Source of the DNA: Oscillospiraceae bacterium
GTDB lineage: Bacteria; Bacillota; Clostridia; Oscillospirales; Oscillospiraceae
Assembly (NCBI GenBank): GCA_016290695.1
Contig: JAEEUX010000040.1
Coordinates: 1-13,295 of the forward strand
DNA length: 13,295 bases
Direction: 5' to 3'
Shown here piece after piece: positions 5,942 through 12,688 of the stretch; the first letter of the stretch is position 1, and the number at the start of each line of letters is the position of its first letter. Made by a program: the position numbers and the translations under genes. Under the pieces are notes generated by a model. It was not told where the DNA came from and made no database searches. It saw only the letters and a list, made by a program, of their open reading frames with translations.

Positions 5942-6718
5942 TTGCTTGATTTAGTTTCAAATTACCATACCCACACATACCGCTGCCATCACGCGAAGGG
6001 CAGCGACAGGGAGTTTGTCGAGGCGGCGGTTAGCGCCGGGCTCAAAACGCTCGGTTTTTCGGATCACGCCCCCTTCCCCTACAAAAACGGCTACGTTTCA
6101 AAGCCGCGCATGGCGCTTTCCGAGCTTGGCGATTATTTCGCCTCCATCTGCGCGCTGCGGGACGAATTTGCCGGTAAAATCGACATTCACATCGGCCTTG
6201 AGGCAGAATACTACGTCGCGCTCTGGCCGGAATTCAAGGCTATCATAGCCGATTACCCCTGCGAATACCTGCTTTTGGGGCATCATTATTATTCGCTGGA
6301 CGAGCAGAGCAGCTATCTCGGCGTCGCGTTTGACGACGCTAAGCTCCTTGAGCTTTACACCGACCAGGTCGTCGCCGCGATAGAATCCGGCGATTTTCTC
6401 TACGTCGCGCACCCGGATATAGCCAATTTCACGGGCAGCGAGAAGGCCTATTCAGAGCAGGCGCGCCGGATATGCCGCGCGGCGAAGGCGGCGGGAATGC
6501 CGCTTGAGGTCAACGCGCTCGGCATGCGAGAGCTGCGCTGGTATCCACGCGGTCTCTTCTTCGAGGCTGCCGCCGAGGAAGGAAACGACCTTATTATCGG
6601 CGTAGACGCCCACCATCCCAAGCATTTCACGGATGAAGAAGCCGAAACCGCGATTAAGGATTGCCGCGATTTCGCCGATAGCTTCGGCTTGAAGCTTTTG
6701 GATAGCATGCCGCTGTGA
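5942..6718 (+). CDS. PHP-domain phosphatase, histidinol-phosphatase (HisK/HisJ) family
   Basis: This 258-residue metal-dependent phosphoesterase of the PHP superfamily shows the metal-binding motifs NYHTH (H9, H11), a second His pair (H16, H17), GFSDHAPF (38-45), GLEAEYY, LLGHHYY, VAHPDIANF and VDAHHPKHF. The order and length match the PHP type of histidinol-phosphate phosphatase, the dephosphorylation step of histidine synthesis. No other his gene is nearby, so another small phosphate ester could be the substrate. The start is chosen as TTG at 5942 because AGAGGTGA (5929-5936) is a correctly spaced ribosome binding site for it. The in-frame GTG at 5933 lies inside that site. The gene is closed by a strong terminator 17 bases after the stop. 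Confidence 0.85.
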   Translation: MLDLVSNYHTHTYRCHHAKGSDREFVEAAVSAGLKTLGFSDHAPFPYKNGYVSKPRMALSELGDYFASICALRDEFAGKIDIHIGLEAEYYVALWPEFKAIIADYPCEYLLLGHHYYSLDEQSSYLGVAFDDAKLLELYTDQVVAAIESGDFLYVAHPDIANFTGSEKAYSEQARRICRAAKAAGMPLEVNALGMRELRWYPRGLFFEAAAEEGNDLIIGVDAHHPKHFTDEEAETAIKDCRDFADSFGLKLLDSMPL

Positions 6719-6735
6719 GGCAGAATAATTTAAAT

Positions 6736-6786
6736 GCGGGCTGAAATACTTCAAAAGTCTTTCAGCCCGCTGTTTTTTGTTTTTCA
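6736..6786 (+). terminator. Intrinsic terminator after the PHP phosphatase gene
   Basis: The stem gcgggctgaaa (6736-6746) / tttcagcccgc (6760-6770) has 11 perfect pairs with a 13-base loop, followed by tgttttttgttttt. It ends + strand transcription where a - strand gene converges. The T-tract reaches the last codon of that gene. The - strand side has only AT-rich sequence, so two-way action is less certain. Confidence 0.92.
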
Positions 6787-8100
6787 CGCATCAAACACCA
6801 TAACCGCACCTTCGTCGCCCGAGCAGGTGCTCCACGGCGGAAGCTCGCCGCCGTTGGGGTTTCCTTTGCTGATGAAATTGCACCAATAGTCCGTCATTGT
6901 CTCGGAAAGAGCATAGTCCTGCGGCGGCATCATGCGCCAGCATCGCCCGAGCGTGCCGAAAACGTACCAAAGCTCCGCCGAGTGGAACGCGCCCGCATCG
7001 TCGCCCTTGAGCGCGCGCTCGAAGGAATAAACGTAAACGCTGCCGGGTCTTTTATAGCGCAGCGAAGCGAAATCGAGGCAGGCATACCAAAGCTTGCCGC
7101 GCTCGCCCGTGGAGAGCATTTCCGGCGTTACGCCGAGGTCATTTTTGTTGCTGCCGAGCAGGTAGTTTATCTCTGCGTCCCGGCCCTTTTCAACGGCAAC
7201 GTCCGAGTTTTCGAGTATCGCGTAATTATCTATGACCGGCGCGAAGGGTATGCCGGTGAAATTCTCCGTTTTCATCATGCGCCAAACGCCGTCCATGAGC
7301 TGCTTAGGGCTGAGCTTTCGCAGCGCTTTGGCGCTGTCAGCGCCTACATATTCCGCAAACATAAGCCCGAGCTTTGAGGCGTGCTCCTGCGTATGAAGGT
7401 TCCCTATCCCGGTGTTGTAGCCCCCGCCGCTCTGAAAAACGGCACCGCAGATAAGTTCCTTTGAAAAAGGCGACTGCGTGAGTATCTGCGCGCTCATAGC
7501 ACCGGCGGACTGGCCGAGAACGGTTATGCGCTCCGGGTCGCCGCCGAAAGCGGCGATGTTTTCCTTTACCCATTTGAGCGCGGCAATTTGGTCAAGTATG
7601 CCGTAATTGCCGCAGCGGCCGCCGTTTTCCGCCGCCAAAGCCGGATGGCAGAGGAAGCCGAAAACGCCGAGGCGGTAATTTATCGTAACGAGAATTACCC
7701 CACGGCGGCAGAAAGCCTCGCCATCAAACTCCATCTCCGAGCCGAAGCCATGCGTAAACGCGCCGCCATGTATCCAGACCGCAACCGGCAGCTTATCCGT
7801 TTCGCTCTCGGCAGGCGTCCAGATGTTGAGCGTAAGGCAATCCTCGCTCATAGGCGGGAGAAAATCGGGATCGGAGTAAAACTCCCTGCCGTAAAACGTA
7901 TCCCCATCCTGCGGGAGCTGGTGCTCGCGCGCGCCGAAGGAATAGGCGTTTAGTATCCCATCCCATACCGCAGGGCGCTCCGGCGGCCGCCAGCGAAGCT
8001 CGTCAACAGGCGGCTTTGCATAAGGAACGCCGAAAAAGGTGCTGAATCCATCCTGACAAACTCCGTGAAGCGTGCCGTATCTTGTTTTCACAAATTCCAT
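6784..8100 (-). CDS. Type-B carboxylesterase (carboxylesterase/lipase family)
   Basis: This 438-residue alpha/beta hydrolase has the carboxylesterase type-B signatures SEDCLTLNIWTP (85-96), the oxyanion loop WIHGGAF (109-115), the nucleophile elbow GQSAGA with S198 (196-201) and the catalytic His in GAFHSAELWYVFG (H373). The usual acid position reads GSNKNDLG (316-323), where many relatives have DEG, so D321 rather than Glu may serve. There is no signal peptide, so it should act in the cytoplasm on short-chain or aryl esters. ATG at 8154 is in frame, but ribosome binding site AAGGAG lies 8 bases before ATG 8100 and the promoter overlaps the longer form, so 8100 is chosen. It follows the flavoprotein gene on the same strand but has its own promoter. 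Confidence 0.92.
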   Translation of the reverse strand: MEFVKTRYGTLHGVCQDGFSTFFGVPYAKPPVDELRWRPPERPAVWDGILNAYSFGAREHQLPQDGDTFYGREFYSDPDFLPPMSEDCLTLNIWTPAESETDKLPVAVWIHGGAFTHGFGSEMEFDGEAFCRRGVILVTINYRLGVFGFLCHPALAAENGGRCGNYGILDQIAALKWVKENIAAFGGDPERITVLGQSAGAMSAQILTQSPFSKELICGAVFQSGGGYNTGIGNLHTQEHASKLGLMFAEYVGADSAKALRKLSPKQLMDGVWRMMKTENFTGIPFAPVIDNYAILENSDVAVEKGRDAEINYLLGSNKNDLGVTPEMLSTGERGKLWYACLDFASLRYKRPGSVYVYSFERALKGDDAGAFHSAELWYVFGTLGRCWRMMPPQDYALSETMTDYWCNFISKGNPNGGELPPWSTCSGDEGAVMVFDA

Positions 8101-8145
8101 GGAACGAGCTCCTTTCCGATACGCAGCATTAACCGATATGTAATA

Positions 8146-8174
8146 ATTATACATAATTGCCTTAAAAAACGCAA
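8146..8174 (-). promoter_or_regulatory. Promoter of the carboxylesterase gene
   Basis: Read on the - strand, TTGCGT (8174-8169) and a perfect TATAAT (8151-8146) are 17 bases apart. The predicted transcript would have a leader of about 40 bases before ATG 8100. The -35 element is weak. The rest of 8101-8258 shows only a weak 4-bp stem before a T-rich stretch (about 8189-8214) that might end the flavoprotein transcript. Confidence 0.55.
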
Positions 8175-8258
8175 TACACAGCGGCGCTAAAAAGAAAAGG
8201 ACAGGCCGGGTCCATCAAGCAAAATAAACCCTGCGTGCTTTCCTGTATTTCTATGGAT

Positions 8259-9800
8259 TCACACTCTTCCCTCCGCGAACCAGCGCCCGAGGAGGTATCC
8301 GTAGGTGAGGCCGGAGCCGGTGCTGTTGCCCGGCAGGAGCATGGGGTAATCCACCCCGTAGCGGCCCGCCATGGTGTTGCCGAGGACGAAGAGGCCGGGC
8401 ACGACCTCGTTATTCTCGTCGAGCGCGCGGAACTTCTCGTCCACCTTGACGCCGCCGCAAACGGAGAGCAGCGCGGGGCCGAACCTGCGCGCAAAATACG
8501 GCGGCTTATCCAGCGGAATAAGCAGCTCCCTGCGCTTTCCGAATTCGTCGTCATGGCCGTTTGCGCACATGCGGTTATAGTTTTCAAAGGTTTCGACGAA
8601 GGTATCCGCGTCTACTCCCATCTTCTCGGCAAGCTCGCGCGGAGTGTCGGCCTGCACCGTGGAGCTGCCCTTAAGGCTCGCTCTAATCTTTTTGCCGACG
8701 GCTTCCTCGTCGAATTCCTTCCCTCCGACGTATTCAAAGCTCTCACCCCAGTAGATGCCTCCGCCGTATTTGAGCGTTTCGGGTATCTTCTCCGCCCATG
8801 CGGAGTCGAAGATAGTCCAGCACCATTTGTAGCCGGTTTTGATAATGCCGATGCTGCGCCCCTGCAGGTAATTATCCTCGTTCATGAAGCGCTTGCCCTT
8901 CGGCGTAACGTAGAGGAAGCAGTAATTGGACTCGCGTATAGCCTGCGGGTGCATCATCGTCGGGAAAGGCTCATCCTCAAAGGCCGCGCCCGCCCATAGG
9001 CACGCGCGATGCCCTTCGCCGAGGTCTACACCCTTCGGGAAATTCACCTTCGCCGCGACCTTGTTGGCTATCGGTGCAAGGTCGGCGCACATCTCGTCGT
9101 TACCGCCGATGCCGCCCGTGGAGACCAGGACGCCCCTGGAGGCTCTTACGGCGATGAGGCTGCCGTCGGCCCGCCTTGCCGCCGCGCCGACGACGCGCCC
9201 GTTTTCTTTAATAAGCTGCTCCATCTTCGTGTTGAAAAAATACTGCGTTCCGAGCTTAAGGGATTCCTGATACATGGGCTCCATTAGCTCGTTGAGGCCG
9301 CCGAACTTGCCCTGACGGGCGACGGGCCCGTCAAAAAACGAGTGCGCGCCGTATTTCTCGCAGTAGGTATCCCCCTTGTAGACCGCGCCCTGAAGGTTAA
9401 TTTTCACGCCGTAACCCGGGCGCTGCGCGAGGTCTATCGCCCAGTCCATGGCTTCCTCGCTGTAGTCCGTGAAAAGGCGCACGATGCGCTCGTTGCAGCG
9501 GTTGCCGCAGCGCTTTATCCATTCGCGCGCGATCTCGTCCGGGTCGTTCACAATGCCGAGGCTGCGCATAAATTTGGAGTTCACGACGCCGACGTTGAAG
9601 GCAAAGCCGTGGTAGGAGCCGAACTTCTCTATTACGGCGACCTTGCAGCCCTTCTCCGCCGCGCTGTAGGCACAGGCCATGCCGCAAATGCCTGCCCCGA
9701 CCACCAAGACCTCGGTGCTGTAAGTCTCGGCAAAATCCGATTCCTCGAAAGGCTTCGGCGGCGTCGCCCAGCTTCCCCATTTCGGGTCAATGTTTCCCAT
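8259..9800 (-). CDS. FAD-binding protein related to fumarate reductase/ketosteroid dehydrogenase flavoproteins
   Basis: This 513-residue protein has an N-terminal FAD fold VLVVGAGICGMACAYSAAEKG (within 31-51), the SRGVLVSTGGIGGN segment (221-234), TPKGKRFMNED (299-309) and a C-terminal FAD closure GLFVLGNTMAGR (469-480). It lacks a Tat or Sec signal, a heme domain and an FMN-binding domain, so it is cytoplasmic and needs an outside electron donor. The segment that carries the catalytic His in fumarate reductases reads ALLSVCGGV, and the usual GxNRLGGN-type segment reads DYPMLLPGNSTGSG, so fumarate is an unlikely substrate. The start is set at 9800 because AAGGAG sits 9 bases upstream. The ATG at 9809 touches that site directly. 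It begins 22 bases after the MATE stop and is probably co-transcribed with it. Confidence 0.88.
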   Translation of the reverse strand: MGNIDPKWGSWATPPKPFEESDFAETYSTEVLVVGAGICGMACAYSAAEKGCKVAVIEKFGSYHGFAFNVGVVNSKFMRSLGIVNDPDEIAREWIKRCGNRCNERIVRLFTDYSEEAMDWAIDLAQRPGYGVKINLQGAVYKGDTYCEKYGAHSFFDGPVARQGKFGGLNELMEPMYQESLKLGTQYFFNTKMEQLIKENGRVVGAAARRADGSLIAVRASRGVLVSTGGIGGNDEMCADLAPIANKVAAKVNFPKGVDLGEGHRACLWAGAAFEDEPFPTMMHPQAIRESNYCFLYVTPKGKRFMNEDNYLQGRSIGIIKTGYKWCWTIFDSAWAEKIPETLKYGGGIYWGESFEYVGGKEFDEEAVGKKIRASLKGSSTVQADTPRELAEKMGVDADTFVETFENYNRMCANGHDDEFGKRRELLIPLDKPPYFARRFGPALLSVCGGVKVDEKFRALDENNEVVPGLFVLGNTMAGRYGVDYPMLLPGNSTGSGLTYGYLLGRWFAEGRV

Positions 9801-9822
9801 ATTTGTCATCTCCTTGCAAGAA

Positions 9823-11154
9823 TCATGATATAAGCTCATGGTCAGCCCATTTCCCGCTCCTGTAGCGCAGGGTGAACGCGACGCTGCGAACGGCCCAGTC
9901 CGCAAAATAGCCGCACCATATACCCACGAGCCCGACGCCTAAGACGCGACACAAAAGCGCCGTAAGCGCGACGCGGGAGACCCACATTGAGACCGTCGAG
10001 ACAATCATCCCGAAGCGAACATCCCCTGCAGCCTTCATGCCCGAGGACGGGACGAAGGCCAGAGGCCAGAGGAAGGGCTTTATTATTGTTATAATAACCA
10101 TCGTTTTCATCACGAGCGAGCCGGTCTCGCTGTCCATCCCGGCGAAGTGGATGGCCGCAGGCGTTATTGCCATTACCAGCAAATCAGCCGCAGCGAGGAT
10201 GATAAACGACCACAGCGTAAGCTTTTTTATGTAGTATTTCGCTTCGTCGAGCCGCCCGGCGCCGATGCACTGCCCCGCGACGGTCATAAGCCCCGTGCCG
10301 ATGGCCTGAGACGGCATACTGCTCAGAAATTCGAGCACGACCACAAGCGCGTTCGCGGCGATAGCCACGGTGCCGAGCGTCGAAACCGTGCTTTGTACGA
10401 TGAGCTTGCCGAACTGGAACATCGAGTTTTCAATGCCCGTCGGGAGTCCTATCGCCAGTACGCGCAGTATCATCCTCGTGTCTACGCGGAAATCGCGCAG
10501 CCTGCCCATATCAAAGCCGTGATTGGGGCTGCGCATCGTATATAGCAGCACCAGCGCGCTGAAGCCGTAGGAGGCAAGCGTCGAAAGCGCCGCGCCGCGC
10601 ACGCCCATCGGGATGACGAAAAGCAGCAGGTAGTTTCCCGCGATGTTAACAAGGTTGGCGATGAGCGATATTTTCATCGAGAGCTTGGAATTTCCCGCCG
10701 CGCGGTAAAGCGCGCTCCCCGCGTTGAAAACCGCGATGAAGGGATAGGAAAATATCGTTATTAGGTAATAATCGAGTGAGGCGAGCATAACGTCCTCTTC
10801 CACCGAGCCGAAAATGAGCCGCAGTATGCCCCGGCGGAACACAAGGCTCAGCGCGGAAACGAGCAGAGACAGCAGCAGCGAGGCCATAAGCACCTGACGC
10901 GCCGCCTTGTCCGCGTTTTTCCCGTCACGCCGCCCGATATACTGCGCGCAGATGATAGCGCCGCCCGTCGCAAGAGCCGTGAAAAGGAATATTATGAGCT
11001 TGTTTATCGAGTCTACGAGCGAAACGCCGGAAAGCGCCGCGCTTCCCACGTTCGATACCATCAGCGTATCAATCGTGCCTATGGCGGAGTTCAAAACCTG
11101 CTCGATAATGAGCGGAACGATAAGCTTTTTTAAATCCTGATTAGAAAACAGCAA
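9823..11154 (-). CDS. MATE-family efflux transporter
   Basis: This 443-residue integral membrane protein has about 12 hydrophobic helices and two homologous halves. The N-terminus, SNQDLKKLIVPLIIEQVLNS, and the segment DTLMVSNVGSAALSGVSLVDS are typical of MATE exporters, which push cationic or organic compounds out using a Na+ or H+ gradient. The second half repeats the pattern at GLPTGIENSMFQFGKLIVQS and TVAIAANALVVV. The start is the TTG at 11154, as a TAG lies three codons upstream and the next ATG would remove helix 1. The ribosome binding site before it is poor (aaagaag). It is upstream of, and probably in one operon with, the FAD protein, which suggests export of that enzyme's substrate or product. 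The substrate is unknown. Confidence 0.93.
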   Translation of the reverse strand: MLFSNQDLKKLIVPLIIEQVLNSAIGTIDTLMVSNVGSAALSGVSLVDSINKLIIFLFTALATGGAIICAQYIGRRDGKNADKAARQVLMASLLLSLLVSALSLVFRRGILRLIFGSVEEDVMLASLDYYLITIFSYPFIAVFNAGSALYRAAGNSKLSMKISLIANLVNIAGNYLLLFVIPMGVRGAALSTLASYGFSALVLLYTMRSPNHGFDMGRLRDFRVDTRMILRVLAIGLPTGIENSMFQFGKLIVQSTVSTLGTVAIAANALVVVLEFLSSMPSQAIGTGLMTVAGQCIGAGRLDEAKYYIKKLTLWSFIILAAADLLVMAITPAAIHFAGMDSETGSLVMKTMVIITIIKPFLWPLAFVPSSGMKAAGDVRFGMIVSTVSMWVSRVALTALLCRVLGVGLVGIWCGYFADWAVRSVAFTLRYRSGKWADHELIS

Positions 11155-11200
11155 ATGGAACTACTTCTTTCTGAGATGTGCTTGCCTTTTTTTAAGTGGC

Positions 11201-11261
11201 AAAAATAAAAAAAGATATTATCCGCACCATAAATCATTTTTTATTTTTCTCATAATATCTT
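11201..11261 (-). terminator. Probable AT-rich terminator of the P-loop kinase-like gene
   Basis: On the - strand, aagatattat (11261-11252) pairs with ataatatctt (11221-11212) across a 30-base loop, followed directly by a T-rich tract (tttttttattttt, 11213-11201). The stem has 10 perfect but AT-rich pairs and a large loop, so the strength is uncertain. It starts 15 bases after the stop codon of the gene at 11277. Confidence 0.6.
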
Positions 11262-11276
11262 AATCTTCCGATTGTT

Positions 11277-11861
11277 TTACTTTCTTAATCCGTCACTTTG
11301 AACCCATGAATAAAAGAATTCTTTTGATGGTTCAGCATATTCATAATCTAATTTACTATCATAATTATCTATAATATTAATTGCCTCTTTTAAAACTTCT
11401 TCTCTTGATTTATTAGCAATATCTATTAAAACTTCATTAGGGAGTAATCCTCTATTCATTATTTTTTTAGTTGATACTTCTAACAATTCTAAATCAACTA
11501 ATCCTTTTTCTCCCCGTGAAAGCATTTGATTTTTGTTTTGTTCATAATTTGAAGAAATAAGTTTTAAAGTTATAAAATTTGTTCCTTTAAATATAGATGG
11601 TATTTCTCTAGTTCTTAAATCATTAAAATCCAATGCAATTATATTTTTTATTCCTTTATAATGAAAATATTTTAATAATTCAATAGAGCTTTCCCATAAT
11701 ACTTCTTCTTCATATTTGCCTTCATCCACATCATCAGGTATTCCAAACTCAGGAATCATATTTTGTTCAAAATAGACACCTTTATAATGTTTAAATAAAG
11801 CTTTAGCTAATGTAGTTTTCCCAACTCCACTTGGTCCTATTATAAATATATAATCTTTCAT
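11277..11861 (-). CDS. P-loop nucleotide kinase-like protein of unknown role
   Basis: This 194-residue protein begins with a strand and a Walker A loop, IFIIGPSGVGKTTLAKALF (5-23). A second strand carries IIALDF with D78, which could be the Walker B or base-side acid. FITLKLISSNYEQNKNQMLSRG (96-117) followed by VLIDIANKSREEVLKEAINII (144-164) resembles the core and lid order of guanylate-kinase-like proteins. The substrate cannot be named. Its codon use is far more AT-rich than any neighbour, as in Mollicutes or other low-G+C Firmicutes, so it was probably acquired by transfer. The ribosome binding site (GGTGA, about 5 bases from ATG) is modest. It lies between the cupin and MATE genes on the same strand. 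Confidence 0.75.
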   Translation of the reverse strand: MKDYIFIIGPSGVGKTTLAKALFKHYKGVYFEQNMIPEFGIPDDVDEGKYEEEVLWESSIELLKYFHYKGIKNIIALDFNDLRTREIPSIFKGTNFITLKLISSNYEQNKNQMLSRGEKGLVDLELLEVSTKKIMNRGLLPNEVLIDIANKSREEVLKEAINIIDNYDSKLDYEYAEPSKEFFYSWVQSDGLRK

Positions 11862-11881
11862 TCTATCACCAACCTATTAAC

Positions 11882-11890
11882 ATTATACCA
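11882..11890 (-). promoter_or_regulatory. Extended -10 promoter of the P-loop kinase-like gene
   Basis: On the - strand, TGGTATAAT (11890-11882) is a perfect extended -10 element. There is no good -35 at 17 bases (AAATCA). Transcription would start about 14 bases before the ATG at 11861. Most of the remaining sequence in 11862-11979 is AT-rich and holds no other gene. Confidence 0.55.
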
Positions 11891-11979
11891 CACTATTTTA
11901 TTATTGATTTATCACATAATAATCTACTATTTAATTCGACTTACTAACCACATACCTCCATGTGGCGCTCGAGACCATG

Positions 11980-12450
11980 TCACTCGTCCTTCGTGCGCTT
12001 ACAGTAATAGGTCGGGTTCATGGAAACCGAGAAATGCAGAATCGGGCGGCGCAGCTCCAGGATTGCCAGCGGCAAATGCTTCATCCCGGCAGGCATGAAG
12101 ATGATGGAGCTTTTCGTAAGCCTGTGCATTTCGCCGTTTATGCCTATTTCGATAACGCCGCCGAGGTCATACTTATCCTCGGGGTTAGAGCCGATGAAGC
12201 CGACGAGCTCGTCAAAATCGTGGACATGCTCCTCGTGGTAAGGCAGGGGGTTAAAATCCGGGGCGTTTATATACCATGAGGTATTCATCTGAAACGCACC
12301 GGGAACCACGCTGCTGTCCATATAAAGGAGCCTGTCGCCCCACTGCTTGTACACCTCGTTAAAGGGTGAAGGCCCGGTGAACATGGAGCTTAGCTCCTGC
12401 ACTATCTGCCCGCCGAACTCGCCCTCGGTATTCATTACAAAATCGCTCAT
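11980..12450 (-). CDS. Cupin-domain protein
   Basis: This 156-residue protein has one cupin barrel. Motif 1 is HEEHVHDFDE with H72, H75, H77 and E81. Motif 2 is MPAGMKHLPL with H125. The three His and one Glu are the normal metal-binding set, so a bound divalent metal is likely. The N-terminal part (about 1-60) has no recognised motif. In clostridial genomes such single-cupin proteins can be enzymes (isomerase- or dioxygenase-like) or ligand sensors, and this one cannot be assigned. The ATG at 12450 is preferred because GGAGA sits 7 bases upstream, while the ATG at 12456 is too close to it. A consensus promoter is directly upstream, and the esterase gene at 12689 diverges from it. Confidence 0.82.
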   Translation of the reverse strand: MSDFVMNTEGEFGGQIVQELSSMFTGPSPFNEVYKQWGDRLLYMDSSVVPGAFQMNTSWYINAPDFNPLPYHEEHVHDFDELVGFIGSNPEDKYDLGGVIEIGINGEMHRLTKSSIIFMPAGMKHLPLAILELRRPILHFSVSMNPTYYCKRTKDE

Positions 12451-12483
12451 ATACATTCTCCATTCCCGATGATTGTTTGCTTG

Positions 12484-12501
12484 ATATGCTATATAGTATA
12501 T
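12484..12501. promoter_or_regulatory. Imperfect 18-bp palindrome over the cupin promoter -10, possible operator
   Basis: atatgctatatagtatat matches its own reverse complement at 16 of 18 positions and covers the -10 and start region of the cupin gene promoter. A repressor could bind here. AT-rich promoter DNA produces such symmetry easily, so this is tentative. Confidence 0.35.
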
Positions 12502-12523
12502 GCCTTTCCCTCAGTCATGTCAA
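12495..12523 (-). promoter_or_regulatory. Promoter of the cupin gene
   Basis: Read on the - strand, a perfect TTGACA (12523-12518) and TATACT (12500-12495) are separated by 17 bases. Transcription would start near 12488 and give a leader of about 38 bases to ATG 12450. This is the best sigma-70-type promoter in the window. Confidence 0.8.
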
Positions 12524-12561
12524 TTTGCATGAAAATTTATATAAAAAATAATATATACATA

Positions 12562-12590
12562 TTGTCATTAGACAAATTGAACGGTATAAT
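12562..12590 (+). promoter_or_regulatory. Promoter of the 12689 esterase gene
   Basis: TTGTCA (12562-12567) and a perfect TATAAT (12585-12590) are 17 bases apart, preceded by an AT-rich stretch that could act as an UP element. The -35 lies in a small inverted repeat, ttgtc-atta-gacaa (12562-12575). The transcript would carry about 90 bases of leader. The two divergent promoters are about 40 bases apart. Confidence 0.7.
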
Positions 12591-12688
12591 AGAATTTAAT
12601 AATCGCTTAATATTCCATTGCGTGCCAGCAGCTTTCCTCTCGGCGTTTTTCGTTAATTATAATAATGTATATGAAAGGAAGTTCCCAA

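Larger units (their letters stand above)
11190..11945. other. AT-rich island of probable foreign origin
   Basis: This stretch is strikingly A+T-rich, while the genes on both sides are G+C-rich. It holds one gene with an AAA/ATT/TTA-biased codon choice plus its own promoter and terminator. The change in composition is abrupt near 11190 and 11945. No flanking repeat, integrase or transposase was found, so the way it arrived is unknown. Confidence 0.65.

Noticed and set aside
8162..8587. Open frame of 141 codons on the - strand
   Set aside because: It overlaps the FAD-binding protein in another frame, is Ser/Arg/Thr-rich without motifs and is a G+C-driven shadow.
9342..9833. Open frame of 163 codons on the + strand inside the flavoprotein gene
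   Set aside because: It is Ala/Val/Arg-rich shadow coding with no ribosome binding site or recognised motif.
11948..11965. Hairpin ccacat-acctcc-atgtgg as terminator of the cupin gene
   Set aside because: It has only six pairs and no T-tract on the - strand, so it is not supported as a terminator.
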